NCBI GenBank assembly: GCA_035266845.1
Contig: DATFMP010000095.1
Coordinates: 1-56,152 of the forward strand
Reading direction: 5' to 3'
DNA from: DATFMP01 sp035266845
GTDB taxonomy: Bacteria; SAR324; JACQKK01
DNA: 56,152 nt
The position numbers and the translations under genes are program-made. The notes below the pieces were generated by a model. It was given only the letters and a program-made list of their open reading frames with translations, searched no databases and had not been told where the DNA came from. This document shows positions 1 to 10,596 of this stretch, in pieces. How positions within the stretch are numbered: position 1 is the first letter of the stretch; every line of letters starts with the position of its first letter.

Positions 1-653
1 GCGATGCCTGTCGCCAGCCCCGTCGCGCTCACCGTGGCCACGCCGGGCGCGCTGCTGCTCCAGCTCAGCCCGCCGGTCAGCGGCGCATTGCTGCCGTCGC
101 TGTAGTGCCCCGTGGCCGCGAACTGCTGCGTGGCCCCCACCGTGATACTGGCCGAGGTGGGAGCAAGCGTGATCGTCTGCAACGTCGGCGGCTGGCCTTC
201 CTGCACCTCCAGGCTGGCCGAACCGCTGATGCCCGTGGCCGTGTGCGTGGCCGTGATCGTCGTGCTGCCCGCCGCAACCCCCGTCGCCAACCCGCTGCCG
301 CTCACCGTGGCCACGCCCGGCGCGCTGCTGCTCCAGCTCAGGCCCGTGGTCAGCGGCGCGCTGCTGCCGTCGCTGTAGTGCCCCGTGGCCGCGAACTGCT
401 GCGTGGCCCCCGCCGTGATACTGGCCGAGGTGGGAGCAAGCGTGATCGTCTCCAGCGTCGGCGGCTCCCCGCCCGTCACCTGCAGGCCGGCAGTACCGCT
501 GATGCCCGAGAGCATCGCCGTGATCGTCGTGCTGCCCGCCGCGACACCTGTGGCCAGACCGCCTGCACTGACCGTCGCCACGCTTGGCGCGCTGCTGCTC
601 CAACTCACTTGGATGCTGAGATCCTGCGTCGTACGGTCGCTGTAGACCCCCGT
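1..653 (-). repeat. Tandem 273-bp direct repeats encoding BIG_2 domains
   Basis: The stretch beginning TGTAGTGCCCCGTGGCCGCG at 101 recurs almost base for base at 374, a period of 273 bp or 91 codons. A third, clearly more diverged unit begins near 645. The near-identity of the first two units, including synonymous positions, points to recent duplication or gene conversion, and makes length variation between strains likely. Confidence 0.85.
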
Positions 654-860
654 GGCCACATACTGCTGCGTCCCACCCACGGCGATCGAAGCCGAGCCGG
701 GCGAAACGCTGAGATACACAAGCGTCGCCTGTCCCCACGCAGCCGTGCCCGAGACGATCAATGCGACGGCGCACGCGAACAGCGCGCGGAAGATTCCGGG
801 CAATTGCTGGCGGACGAGAACCGGCCTGCCCTTGGGATGGGATGTCCTGAGGGGACTCAC
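1..860 (-). CDS. Secreted BIG_2 (bacterial Ig-like) repeat protein, 3' part outside window
   Basis: The minus strand is open from a GTG at 860 to the window edge. The first 45 or so residues contain a basic stretch, a hydrophobic core (FACAVALIVSG) and an A-x-G-Q-A-like end, consistent with a Sec signal peptide. At least three BIG_2-type domains follow, each with the pattern ATGxYSDGS, LSWSSSAPGVATVS and a Thr/Ala/Gly-rich TITATxxGISG tail. BIG_2 domains are usual in adhesins and other surface proteins, so a secreted or surface-exposed role is likely; there is no enzyme domain in the visible part. The two distal repeats are nearly identical at DNA level. The GTG has no clear ribosome-binding site; an in-frame TTG further in is an alternative start. 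Total size is unknown because the gene leaves the window. Confidence 0.72.
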   Translation of the reverse strand, partial: MSPLRTSHPKGRPVLVRQQLPGIFRALFACAVALIVSGTAAWGQATLVYLSVSPGSASIAVGGTQQYVATGVYSDRTTQDLSIQVSWSSSAPSVATVSAGGLATGVAAGSTTITAMLSGISGTAGLQVTGGEPPTLETITLAPTSASITAGATQQFAATGHYSDGSSAPLTTGLSWSSSAPGVATVSGSGLATGVAAGSTTITATHTATGISGSASLEVQEGQPPTLQTITLAPTSASITVGATQQFAATGHYSDGSNAPLTGGLSWSSSAPGVATVSATGLATGI

Positions 861-1171
861 TGGAACGAATCCCGTGCGGGTTCGGAATCCCTCTGTCAGG
901 GGAGTCGCTCGAAACCCGAGGTCCCCTGCGTCAACCCAACGTCAGTTTATGAATGCTGAATGTAAGGATATTACCACCGTGCGCCGCACTTCGGAATGGC
1001 AAAGCACCGTCCGCCCAACAATTGGAACCCATCCTTTTGTTTTGTTGGCTTTTTTTCTGTGGAACGTTCCCGGCGGTTGCGCAGACTTGGCTGGGATCGG
1101 CACTCCGACGAGCAACCGCCATACGGAACTGAACCGGCACACCCGATAATTGGCAGTGCAAGCGGGAATGG
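861..1171. other. Intergenic region between tRNA-Ser and BIG_2 gene
   Basis: I find no convincing gene here. A GGAACGTTCC palindrome sits at about 1061-1070 next to a T-rich run. On the minus strand this stretch is the leader of the BIG_2 gene, but I cannot point to a good promoter. Confidence 0.5.
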
Positions 1172-1258
1172 CGGAGAGGGTGGGATTCGAACCCACGGAA
1201 CGGTCGCCCGTTCAACAGATTTCGAGTCTGCCGCCTTCGACCTCTCGGCCACCTCTCC
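1172..1258 (-). tRNA. tRNA-Ser(CGA)
   Basis: On the minus strand an 87-nt cloverleaf begins GGAGAGGTGGCCGAGAGGTC and closes with the matching CCTCTCC acceptor strand and a G discriminator. The anticodon loop reads CTCGAAA, giving anticodon CGA for serine UCG codons. There is a long class II variable arm, as expected for serine, and the TTCGAAT T-loop is intact. CCA is not encoded. Confidence 0.95.
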
Positions 1259-1327
1259 GGATTCGGCGGGAACAACGAACGATCACAAGGGGTAACACAG
1301 TGTGCGGAGCCTGGGTAGCCTGCTTCG

Positions 1328-3442
1328 TCATTCGGCCCGGCGCGGCACGATGAGGGCATCCACGGCCAGCGCACCCTGGCCTTCGGGCAGCACGATGAAC
1401 GGGTTGATGTCCAGCGTCTCCAGCACGTCCGCATTGGCATCCGCGAACACACTGAGCTGCGCCAGGGCCCGCGCCAGGGCGGGGATGTCCGCCCGCGGCT
1501 GGCCCCGCACGCCCTCCAGGATCGGATAGCCCTTCACCTCGCGCAGCATGGCCAGCGCCTCCTGCTCATCGAAGGGCGCGATGCGCAGGGTCACGTCCTT
1601 CAGCACCTCCACCAGGATACCGCCCAGGCCGAAGAGCACCACCGGCCCGAATACGGGGTCGCGCTGCACACCCAGGATGGTCTCCACGCCCCCACGCACC
1701 ATGGGCGCCACCAGCACGCCCTCCACGTGCGCCTTGGGGGCGTGCTCACGAGAGCGCTCCAGCAGCGTGTCGTAGCCAGCACGCACGGCTTCGGCAGAGT
1801 CCAGGCCCAGCAGCACGCCGCCCATCTCGGACTTGTGCAGGATGTCCGGCGAGACGATCTTCAGCACGCACGGGAGCCCCAGAGCCTCCGCGGCAGCCAC
1901 AGCCTCATCAGCGCTGGTGGCCAGTCGCTCCGGCACGACCGGAATGCCCGCGCTGGCCAGCACGCGCTTGGCCTCCACCTCGCTCAGCGGTTGCGCCGAG
2001 ACGCGTTGGGCACCGGCAGGCAGAGCCGGTAACCTGGCCGGGGCGCCGGCGCGATCGAAGCTCTCGCGGAAGCCCGCCAGGGCCGCCACCATGCGCACCG
2101 AATGGCTGGGATCCTCACTGAGCAGGAAGCCGTGGCCCTCCAGCACCCGTGTCGCCTCCTGGCCGAACTGCCCGGAGAGCACCATCAGGCTGTCGGGGTA
2201 GCGCTCGCGCAGTTCCAGCAGGGGCCCCGTGACGGATTTCATCATGCGGGGGTTCAGCCCCACGCTGGAGAGGAACAGAACGATGGAGTCAACGCCCCCT
2301 TGGTCCAGCATCAGAGCCAGGTTTTCGCGAATGAGATCAATGTTGTTGATCATCTGCGCGGTGGTATCCACCGGATTGCGCACACCCGCGAAGGGGATCA
2401 GTTCCTTGAGCCGCTTCTGCACCGCCGGCGGCATTTCGGGCACCTCCAGACCCGCACCCACAGCCGCATCGGCCATCAGCACGCCCACGCCACCGGACAC
2501 GGTGACCAGCCCCAGCCGCCGGCCGGTGGGATAGCGGCCGTGCGAACCGGCATAGGCCACGTCTACCAACTCCTCGAACGTGTCTGCCCGGTGCACGCCG
2601 TACTGGCGGAACAGCGCGTCGTAGACGCCGTCCGCGCCCACCAGCGAGGCCGTGTGCGACGACGCCGCGACGGCTCCCACGTCCGTGCGGCCCACCTTGA
2701 GCATCACGATGGGCTTGCGATTGGCCCGCGCGGTTTCCAGGGCCCGCACGAGTTTGGCCTTGTCCCGCGCGCCCTCCATGTAGCACACGATGATGTCCGT
2801 GCCCGGGTCGTTTGCCACGAATTCCAGGCAGTCCGCCACGTCCACGTCCACCTCGTTGCCGGTGGTCACCCACAGGCTGAGGCCCAACCCGCGGCCCCGC
2901 GCCACCATGTAGCAGTAGATACCGAACGCGCCGCTCTGGCTGACCATGGCCACACGACCGGGCAGCGGGCTCTCGAAGTCGAACGAGCCGGTGAAGGTGC
3001 CCCATAGCCCCGTGCGCAGGTTCATCACGCCCATGCAGTTGGGCCCCACCACGCGCATGCCGGACTCGGCCGCGATCGCCTTCACGCGCTCCTGGGCCAG
3101 GCGACCCTCCTCGCCAATCTCGGCGAAGCCTGAACTGAAGATGACCAGCGTCTTCATGCGCCGCTCTGCACACGCAGCCACGGTGGCCTCCACCGCCGGC
3201 GCAGGCACGATCACGAAGCCGAGGTCCACGCCTTCGGGCAGTTCCTGCACGGAGCGCAACGTGGGCACGCCCTGCACTTCCGGATAGCGGTCGTTGATGG
3301 CGTAGAGCGTCCCGTCGTGCCAGTTCTCCTGGATGTAGCGGAAGGTGCGCCCGCCGATCTTGTGCGGATCGGATGATGCGCCGACTACGGCCACGGTGCG
3401 CGGGTGGAAGAGGGGGGCCAGCGAGTGCGGTGCGTCGGCCAT
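1328..3442 (-). CDS. Acyl-CoA synthetase, ADP-forming (fused alpha/beta, acetate-CoA ligase type)
   Basis: This 704-residue protein has the layout of single-chain NDP-forming acyl-CoA synthetases, which interconvert acid + CoA + ATP with acyl-CoA + ADP + Pi. An N-terminal CoA-binding Rossmann domain (HPRTVAVVGASSDPHKIGG, about residues 13-31) is followed by succinyl-CoA-ligase-like flavodoxin domains with the phospho-histidine motif SSHTASLVGAD (His263). A C-terminal ATP-grasp domain starts near residue 490 and contains GLPCVLKIVSPDILHKSE. The start at MADAPH is chosen because the family begins there; in-frame codons further upstream run back into the MaoC gene. It lies 59 bp downstream of the MaoC hydratase on the same strand, probably in one transcript, and divergent from the Liv transporter, so it may activate the imported carboxylate. 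The substrate cannot be read from sequence. Confidence 0.9.
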   Translation of the reverse strand: MADAPHSLAPLFHPRTVAVVGASSDPHKIGGRTFRYIQENWHDGTLYAINDRYPEVQGVPTLRSVQELPEGVDLGFVIVPAPAVEATVAACAERRMKTLVIFSSGFAEIGEEGRLAQERVKAIAAESGMRVVGPNCMGVMNLRTGLWGTFTGSFDFESPLPGRVAMVSQSGAFGIYCYMVARGRGLGLSLWVTTGNEVDVDVADCLEFVANDPGTDIIVCYMEGARDKAKLVRALETARANRKPIVMLKVGRTDVGAVAASSHTASLVGADGVYDALFRQYGVHRADTFEELVDVAYAGSHGRYPTGRRLGLVTVSGGVGVLMADAAVGAGLEVPEMPPAVQKRLKELIPFAGVRNPVDTTAQMINNIDLIRENLALMLDQGGVDSIVLFLSSVGLNPRMMKSVTGPLLELRERYPDSLMVLSGQFGQEATRVLEGHGFLLSEDPSHSVRMVAALAGFRESFDRAGAPARLPALPAGAQRVSAQPLSEVEAKRVLASAGIPVVPERLATSADEAVAAAEALGLPCVLKIVSPDILHKSEMGGVLLGLDSAEAVRAGYDTLLERSREHAPKAHVEGVLVAPMVRGGVETILGVQRDPVFGPVVLFGLGGILVEVLKDVTLRIAPFDEQEALAMLREVKGYPILEGVRGQPRADIPALARALAQLSVFADANADVLETLDINPFIVLPEGQGALAVDALIVPRRAE

Positions 3443-3501
3443 GGCTTCGTTTCTGCCGTTTGGGGGAATACAGGCCGGCCCGGGAGACGGCCGAATGGAG
3501 G

Positions 3502-4362
3502 TCAGGCGGATACCTCGGCCCGGCCGTTGTTCAGCACCACGGCGTCGCGCTCCAGCACTCGCGCGCGGTAGGAGACTACGCCACCATCGCGCCAGATCTC
3601 CGTGCGGATGGTCTCCCCGGGAAACACAGGGGCCGTGAAGCGCACCTGCATCGAGCGCAGCCGCGCCGGGTCGAAGCCGCAACAGGACTTGAGCAGCGCG
3701 TGACCAGCCACTCCCAGCGTGCACAGGCCGTGCAGGATCGGACGCGGATAGCCCGCCTGCGCCGCCACGTCGGGGTCGGCATGAAGCGGGTTGTAGTCCC
3801 CGCTGAGGCGATAGATCAGCGCCGCCTGGGGCAGCGTGGGCAGGTCGCAGTGCTCGTCCGGCGGCCGCGTGGGCATCTCGTGAGGCGGTCGCACGGGGCC
3901 GTCGGGGCCGCCGAAACCCCCGTCGCCCCGGGCGAAGGTCGTCTGGCGCACGGTGAAGAGCGTCTCCCCGCTGGCCGCATCCACGCCCTCGCGCTCGGAA
4001 TAGATCAGGGCACCCTTGCCCGGCCCCTTGTCCACGATGCCCGTCACGCGGGTCTGGGCCTTGATGGTGCCCTCGGGCGCTAACGGACGGTGGAAGACCA
4101 TATCCTGCTCGCCGTGCACCACACGCACCCAGTCCACGCCCGTATCCGGCTCGCGCACCCAGAACCCGGGGATGGCGAGCACGGCCGCCATGGTCGGCAG
4201 TACCTCCAACTCCGCCTCGTAGACGAAGCGCAATGGCTCCCGCTCCATCGGGTCCATGCCCAGACCCACACCCAGGGCATAGAGCATGGTGTCGCGCCGC
4301 GTGTAGCGGTGCTCAACGACAGGGAATCGGCGATTGAGCAGCTTGTCGTAGTCGATGGTCAT
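3502..4362 (-). CDS. MaoC-family 2-enoyl-CoA hydratase (hydratase 2 type)
   Basis: This 286-residue protein has two hot-dog folds in tandem, the length and layout of the (R)-specific enoyl-CoA hydratase 2/MFE-2 family, which adds water to trans-2-enoyl-CoA. The hydratase signature LSGDYNPLHADPDVAAQAGY is complete, with the catalytic pair Asp189 and His194 in the C-terminal half; the N-terminal half is the diverged substrate-binding repeat. The start is the ATG of MTIDYDKLL. It is the first gene of a probable two-gene unit with the acyl-CoA synthetase, and divergent from the transporter operon across a 440-bp intergenic region. The context suggests beta-oxidation-like processing of the CoA ester made by its neighbour. 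The exact substrate is unknown. Confidence 0.9.
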   Translation of the reverse strand: MTIDYDKLLNRRFPVVEHRYTRRDTMLYALGVGLGMDPMEREPLRFVYEAELEVLPTMAAVLAIPGFWVREPDTGVDWVRVVHGEQDMVFHRPLAPEGTIKAQTRVTGIVDKGPGKGALIYSEREGVDAASGETLFTVRQTTFARGDGGFGGPDGPVRPPHEMPTRPPDEHCDLPTLPQAALIYRLSGDYNPLHADPDVAAQAGYPRPILHGLCTLGVAGHALLKSCCGFDPARLRSMQVRFTAPVFPGETIRTEIWRDGGVVSYRARVLERDAVVLNNGRAEVSA

Positions 4363-4802
4363 GGCGTGGCGTGCCGGGGCAACCGGGCATCCGCTGGGGT
4401 GACGCGCCGTCGCGGGACGCCTCCGCAGCCAAGCCCCCCGGCCGGGCCGCCACATCGTACGCGCCGCTTTCGCGGGGTGTCAAGCCAACCGGCCCGACGG
4501 TGCGGCGCAAGCCGTGTGCGTCGCGGAAGGCCCGCCTCCGTCGGCGCTGCAGGACAGGGGCAGTTGCCATGCCGAGGGAGACTCCCTATAATGCGGCCCA
4601 CTCGTACCTGAGGCCGGGGGGAAGAAACCGGTTCAGACTGTTGTTTTGCACGGTGTGGCAGGGGAGGGTGCCTGCCTGGTGCTGCGTTGCAGGTGCCTCG
4701 ATCGCCCCGCTGCACGGACGTCGGGGAGGGCACGGTGCGCGCTGCAGACGATAAGAACGCCCGGCGAAGCTGCACCGCGGCGGCACTGCGTCGAAGGGGG
4801 AG
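4363..4802. other. Divergent intergenic/leader region of liv operon and MaoC gene
   Basis: This region holds the liv promoter and its leader of about 200 nt. The leader contains a GGCAGG-N8-CCTGCC hairpin at 4657-4676 and a purine-rich stretch before livG. I see no short Leu/Ile/Val-rich leader peptide that would suggest attenuation and no riboswitch that I recognise. The minus-strand promoter for the MaoC gene must also lie here, but I could not locate it. Confidence 0.5.
4564..4592 (+). promoter_or_regulatory. Sigma70 promoter of the livGFHM operon
   Basis: A -35 box TTGCCA (4564-4569) and a perfect -10 box TATAAT (4587-4592) are separated by exactly 17 bp, facing livG. This is the best promoter match in the window. 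The predicted start is near 4599, leaving a leader of about 200 nt. Confidence 0.8.
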
Positions 4803-6334
<1,532 letters not shown>

Positions 6335-6374
6335 GCGGCCCCGCCCCCGCCAACCTCCTCTCGCGCAAGACCCT

Positions 6375-7256
6375 ATGGAGATATTCCTGCAACAGGTGAT
6401 GACCGGGCTGGCCAATGGCGGCATCTATGCCAGCCTGGCCTTGGCCCTGGTGATGATCTACCACTCGACGAATCACCTGAACTTCGCCCAGGGCGAGATG
6501 GCGATGTTCTCGACGTACATCGCCTGGACGCTCATCAACGCAGGTCTGCCCTACTGGGTCGCCTTCGTCATCACGCTGGCCGTCTCCTTCGCCGGCGGCG
6601 TGGTCATCGAGCGGGTGGTGGTGCGGCCCTTCGAGGACGCGCCCGTGCTCAACGCGGTGATCGTGTTCATCGGGTTGCTGGTGATCTTCAACAGCCTCGC
6701 CGGTTGGATCTGGACCTACGACATCAAGCAGTTCCCCACGCCCTTCGGTGACCACCCCGTGCAACTCGGCAATATCTTCTTCCGGGCGCACGACTTCGGA
6801 GCGATCGGCGTCACACTCTTTGTGCTGCTGGTGTTGTGGGCGTTCTTCCGCTTCACCCCGCTGGGGCTGGCCATGCGCGCGTCGGCGGAGAACCCGGTGT
6901 CGGCCCGGCTGGTGGGCATCCGCGTGGGTTGGATGCTGGCGCTCGGGTGGGGCTTGGCGGCTCTCATCGGCGCCGTGGCGGGGATGATGGTGGCCCCGGT
7001 GCTGTTCCTGGACCCCAGCCTGATGAGCGGCGTCCTGATCTATTCGTTCGCTGCCGCTTTGTTCGGAGGCATCTCCAGCCCGGGAGGATCGGTCTTCGGG
7101 GGGTTCTTCGTAGGGGTGGCGGAGGTGCTCTCCGGCACCTACGTCCCCTTCATCGGCAATGATCTCAAGCTCATCGTGGCCCTGATCATCATTATCGGGG
7201 TGCTGCTGGTGCGGCCGAGCGGTCTGTTCGGCAAGGTCAGCGTAAGCCGGGTGTGA
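6375..7256 (+). CDS. livH: Liv-type ABC transporter permease LivH
   Basis: This 293-residue inner-membrane protein has about eight hydrophobic segments and the LivH hallmarks: an N-terminal LxxGLANGGIYASLALALVMIY-like region (about residues 9-30), the NFAQGEMAMFSTYIAW segment and the coupling region GLAMRASAENPVSARLVGI that contacts the ATPases. The C-terminus is the usual GGISSPGGSVFGG-containing helix. It forms the channel with LivM. The gap from livF is 40 bp with no obvious ribosome-binding site before the ATG, whereas its stop codon overlaps or abuts the livM start region, consistent with one operon. Confidence 0.92.
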   Translation: MEIFLQQVMTGLANGGIYASLALALVMIYHSTNHLNFAQGEMAMFSTYIAWTLINAGLPYWVAFVITLAVSFAGGVVIERVVVRPFEDAPVLNAVIVFIGLLVIFNSLAGWIWTYDIKQFPTPFGDHPVQLGNIFFRAHDFGAIGVTLFVLLVLWAFFRFTPLGLAMRASAENPVSARLVGIRVGWMLALGWGLAALIGAVAGMMVAPVLFLDPSLMSGVLIYSFAAALFGGISSPGGSVFGGFFVGVAEVLSGTYVPFIGNDLKLIVALIIIIGVLLVRPSGLFGKVSVSRV

Positions 7257-7264
7257 GGGAGCCC

Positions 7265-8338
7265 ATGGACACTGCCAATGCCCCGACGGGCACCGTCGCC
7301 GCGGAAGCGGCCATCCGGCGCGACCGTGCACGCACATGGCGCATATGGGCCGTCGCCGCCCTGCTGGTGGTGACGTGCGTGCTGCCATTCGTGATGGGCG
7401 ACTACCGGGTATTCCAGTTCACCCTGGCATTCACGTACGCCCTCGCACTGCTGGGCCTGAACCTGCTGATCGGGTTCAACGGCCAGTTCTCGCTGGGACA
7501 CGGGGCCTTCTACGCCATCGGCGCCTACACGGCGGCGGTCATGATTCACCAGTGGGGAATCCATTACGGCTGGACGCTCGTCGCAGCCGGCATCGTCTGC
7601 GGCGTCGCGGGCTTCCTGTTCGGCATCCCTGCGCTACGCATCCAGGGCATGTACCTGGCGCTGGCCACGCTGGCTCTGGCCTTGGCCATGCCGCCACTGC
7701 TCAAGTACAAGGCGTGGGAGGCCTACACAGGCGGCGTGCAGGGCATCTTCATCAACAAGCCGCATGCGCCCTTCGGCCTGCCGCTGAATCCCGACGAGTG
7801 GCTGTATTTCCTCTCACTGGGCGTGCTGCTTATCGCCGTCGTGGTGGCCCACAACCTGCTCAACGGGCGGACCGGCCGCGCAATGATGGCCATCCGCGAC
7901 AACCCCATCGCCGCAGAGGCGATGGGGATCAATACAGCTCTCTACAAGTCCCTCACGTTCGGCGTGAGCGCCCTGTTCACGGGTGTGGCGGGCGCCCTGT
8001 CGTGCATCGTCGTGCAGTTCGTGGCACCGGACAGCTATTCGGTGTTCCTGTCCATCACGTTGTTGGTGGGCAGCGTTGTAGGGGGGTTGGCCTCCATCAG
8101 CGGGGCCATTTACGGTGCGTTCTTCATTCAATTCATCCCCAACGTGGCGGACGCCATCTCCAAGGCCGCTCCGTGGGCAATCTACGGCCTGTTCCTGATC
8201 GGCTTCATGTTCGTCATGCCGGGGGGAATCGCCGGATTCATGAACATGGTGTGGTCGCGTCTGCAGCGGCAACTGCCACTGGCCAGACGCCGCGGCGCGG
8301 AGGCCGGCCATACCGGACGCACAAACTCGAAGACATGA
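7265..8338 (+). CDS. livM: Liv-type ABC transporter permease LivM
   Basis: This 357-residue multi-pass inner-membrane protein is the second permease. Family marks include the LNLLIGFNGQFSLGHGAF-like segment (FNGQFSLGHGAFYAIGAY), the coupling helix GRAMMAIRDNPIAAEAMGI and a C-terminal hydrophobic cluster. I place the start at the ATG at 7265 because GAGGGAG lies just upstream; a GTG at 7253 overlapping the livH stop is the alternative and would add four residues. The tail (RRRGAEAGHTGRTNSKT) is polar and probably cytoplasmic. It is followed after 10 bp by the binding-protein gene. Confidence 0.92.
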   Translation: MDTANAPTGTVAAEAAIRRDRARTWRIWAVAALLVVTCVLPFVMGDYRVFQFTLAFTYALALLGLNLLIGFNGQFSLGHGAFYAIGAYTAAVMIHQWGIHYGWTLVAAGIVCGVAGFLFGIPALRIQGMYLALATLALALAMPPLLKYKAWEAYTGGVQGIFINKPHAPFGLPLNPDEWLYFLSLGVLLIAVVVAHNLLNGRTGRAMMAIRDNPIAAEAMGINTALYKSLTFGVSALFTGVAGALSCIVVQFVAPDSYSVFLSITLLVGSVVGGLASISGAIYGAFFIQFIPNVADAISKAAPWAIYGLFLIGFMFVMPGGIAGFMNMVWSRLQRQLPLARRRGAEAGHTGRTNSKT

Positions 8339-8348
8339 GGAGCGCGAC

Positions 8349-9590
8349 ATGATCAAGCGCAATGCAACAGTCCTCTTCCTGCTCTTGGCCGGGCTGCTGG
8401 TGTTGGGGCTGGCCGGCTGCGAGAAGAAGACGCCGGGCGTGACCAAGACCGAGATCAAGATCGGCCACATCAACCCGTACAGCGGCCCCGCCTCGGCCTA
8501 CGGCACCATCGGCCGCACCGAAGCGGCGTACTTCAAGATGCTCAATGAGGAAGGGGGCATCAACGGCCGCAAGATCAACTTCATCTCCTACGACGACGGC
8601 TACAGCCCGCCCAAGACGGTGGAGCAGGCCCGCAAGCTGGTGGAGCAGGACAACGTGCTGCTGATCTTCCAATCGCTGGGGACGCCCACCAACTCGGCCA
8701 TCTGGCAGTACATGAACGACAAGAAGGTGCCCCAGCTCTTCGTGGCCACGGGTGCCAGCAAGTGGAACGATCCCCAAGGCCATCCCTGGACGATGGGCTG
8801 GCAGCCCAACTACCAGACCGAGGCCAAGATCTACGCCCGCTACGTCGTGCAGAACATCCCCGGGGCCAAGATCGGCATCCTCTACCAGAATGACGACTAC
8901 GGGAAGGACTACCTGACTGGCTTCAAAGCCGGACTGGAGGCCAATATCGCCAGCGCCGGGCTGAGCGGCGACAAGGCGCCCAAGATCGTGATGGAGCAGT
9001 CCTACGAGGTGTCGGAGCCGACCATCGATTCCGAGGTCGTGAACCTGAAGAACAGCGGCGCCAACGTGCTCGTCAATATCACGACGCCGAAGTTCGCCGC
9101 GCAGGCGGTCAAGAAGGTTGCCGACCTGGGCTGGCACCCCACCCAATTCCTCAACAACGTGTCGATCTCCATCGACTCGGTGATGAAGCCGGCCGGCCTG
9201 GACGCCAGCAATGGCATCATCTCCACGGCGTATCTGAAAGACCCGGACGACGCCGAATGGAAGGACGACGCCTCCATCGCCAAGTGGCGTGAGTTCATGC
9301 AGAAGTACTACCCGGACGGCAGCCTGCACTCCGGCAACAACGTTTTCGGCTACACCGTGGCCCAGACGCTGGTGCAGGTGCTCAAGCAGGCGGGAGACAA
9401 CCTGACCCGCGAGAACGTGATGAAGGAGGCGGCCAACCTGAAGGACTTCGAGGTGTCGACCCTCCTGCCGGGCATCAAGATCAACACCAGCCCGACGGAC
9501 TTCGCACCCATCGAACAGATGCAACTGCAGAAGTTCGACGGCAAGAAGGGAGCCTGGGTGCGCTTCGGCGAAGTGCTGGGCGCCAACTAG
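8349..9590 (+). CDS. Liv-type ABC transporter substrate-binding lipoprotein (Peripla_BP_6)
   Basis: This 413-residue type I periplasmic binding protein delivers the substrate to LivHM. It begins with a lipoprotein signal (hydrophobic FLLLAGLLVLG then the lipobox LAGC), so it should be anchored by its Cys rather than free in the periplasm. The mature domain starts IKIGHINPYSGPASAYGTIG and contains the family motif YDDGYSPPKTVEQARKLVE and a GILYQNDDYGKDYL segment at the start of the second lobe. GAGGAG sits at the end of livM, about 8 bases before the ATG. It is the last gene of the operon, followed by a terminator-like hairpin. Binding specificity is not deducible; the CoA-ester neighbours favour an organic acid over an amino acid. 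Confidence 0.92.
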   Translation: MIKRNATVLFLLLAGLLVLGLAGCEKKTPGVTKTEIKIGHINPYSGPASAYGTIGRTEAAYFKMLNEEGGINGRKINFISYDDGYSPPKTVEQARKLVEQDNVLLIFQSLGTPTNSAIWQYMNDKKVPQLFVATGASKWNDPQGHPWTMGWQPNYQTEAKIYARYVVQNIPGAKIGILYQNDDYGKDYLTGFKAGLEANIASAGLSGDKAPKIVMEQSYEVSEPTIDSEVVNLKNSGANVLVNITTPKFAAQAVKKVADLGWHPTQFLNNVSISIDSVMKPAGLDASNGIISTAYLKDPDDAEWKDDASIAKWREFMQKYYPDGSLHSGNNVFGYTVAQTLVQVLKQAGDNLTRENVMKEAANLKDFEVSTLLPGIKINTSPTDFAPIEQMQLQKFDGKKGAWVRFGEVLGAN

Positions 9591-9613
9591 CAGCGGTTGC
9601 CTTCTGACTTGCC

Positions 9614-9648
9614 CCCCGGTGCCCGCTTGGCGCGGCATCGGGGTTTCC
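9614..9648 (+). terminator. Terminator-like hairpin after the liv operon
   Basis: CCCCGGTGCC and GGCATCGGGG form a 10-bp stem with one G-U pair around a 10-nt loop, followed by TTTCCCT. It lies between the convergent binding-protein and SDR genes and may serve both directions. The T-run is short. Confidence 0.55.
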
Positions 9649-9703
9649 CTCCCGCTTCATCGTCCTTCCCTCGCGTGCCCGCTTGCGTCCGGCTCCACAG
9701 CCG

Positions 9704-10537
9704 TTACCATGGGATCGGTTCGCCATCCCGGAAGAAGCCCCCGGTCGGCCCATCTGTCGGCAGCGTGGCCGCCCATACAATGCCTTGCGCGCCCGCTTGC
9801 ACACTGCGCGGCGCTGCCACGCCCCCCATCTCCGTCCGCACCCAGCCCGGACACACCGCGTTGATCCGTGGCCCATGCGGCCCCAGCTTCCGTGCCAGGA
9901 TGCGTGTGAGGGCGTTCAGCGCGGCCTTGGAAACGTTGTAGGCCCCATACGCCGAACGCGGCCAGCTTCGCAGGTCGCCCCGCTCCGCCGCTGGGAGGTA
10001 CTCGGCCAGCAGCGCCTCCAGCGCGGCCCGATCCAATCCCGGGGCCTCCAGCCGGGCCCGCAGAGCCTTGGGCAGGCCGGCCAACTCGCCCCCTCCGCTG
10101 GACACCATCACCACGCAGCTCCTTGCGGTCAACAGCGGCAGGAGGGCATCGGTCACGCGGGCCGCGCCCCAATAGTTGACGGCCAGGGTCGCGCGCACAA
10201 CAGCCGCGGTGTGCCCCGGCAGATACACGCCTGCGTTATTCACCAGCGCGCCAATGCGCTCTCCGCGGGATTTCAGACGTGCACCCAGACGGGCCACGCT
10301 TTGCGGGTCGCACACATCCAGTTGCGCCGCTGTGATCCTATCCCTGGCCTCTCCCGCATGGTCTACGTGCAGCGCAGACATCAGGTCCGCGGCAGCCTGC
10401 GCAGCCCGGGCGGGGTCCCGCGCCGTGAGCAGCACGCGCCAGCCGCCCAGGGCAAGCTGTCGGGACACCTCCAGGCCCAGGCCACGGTTGGCACCCGTGA
10501 CCACAGCCAGCGCGGCGTCGTCCGGATGCTCGGGCAT
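9704..10537 (-). CDS. Short-chain dehydrogenase/reductase, carbonyl-reductase-like
   Basis: This 277-residue classical SDR has the nucleotide-binding TGANRGLG (residues 14-21), the NNAG motif (100-103), catalytic Ser near 146-147 (MVSSGGG) and the YxxxK pair Tyr200/Lys204 (YNVSK). The insert of about 40 residues between the Ser and Tyr motifs is typical of CBR1-like monomeric carbonyl reductases, which reduce ketones or aldehydes with NADPH. I prefer the start at MPEHPDD; a longer form starting 57 bases upstream has no better support. It is on the minus strand, 59 bp downstream of the CoA-transferase, and probably co-transcribed with it. The substrate is unknown. Confidence 0.88.
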   Translation of the reverse strand: MPEHPDDAALAVVTGANRGLGLEVSRQLALGGWRVLLTARDPARAAQAAADLMSALHVDHAGEARDRITAAQLDVCDPQSVARLGARLKSRGERIGALVNNAGVYLPGHTAAVVRATLAVNYWGAARVTDALLPLLTARSCVVMVSSGGGELAGLPKALRARLEAPGLDRAALEALLAEYLPAAERGDLRSWPRSAYGAYNVSKAALNALTRILARKLGPHGPRINAVCPGWVRTEMGGVAAPRSVQAGAQGIVWAATLPTDGPTGGFFRDGEPIPW

Positions 10538-10596
10538 CACGACTCGCTGCAACAGTTGGGATGATTGCGGACGTCCCGGTGGATCGCGGACCACCG

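Noticed and set aside
105..1149. Plus-strand frames over the BIG_2 region
   Set aside because: Composition is Arg-rich nonsense, whereas the minus strand gives clean Ig-like repeats with a signal peptide.
4599..4802. Riboswitch or attenuator in the liv leader
   Set aside because: Only one short hairpin and no leader peptide or known aptamer pattern.
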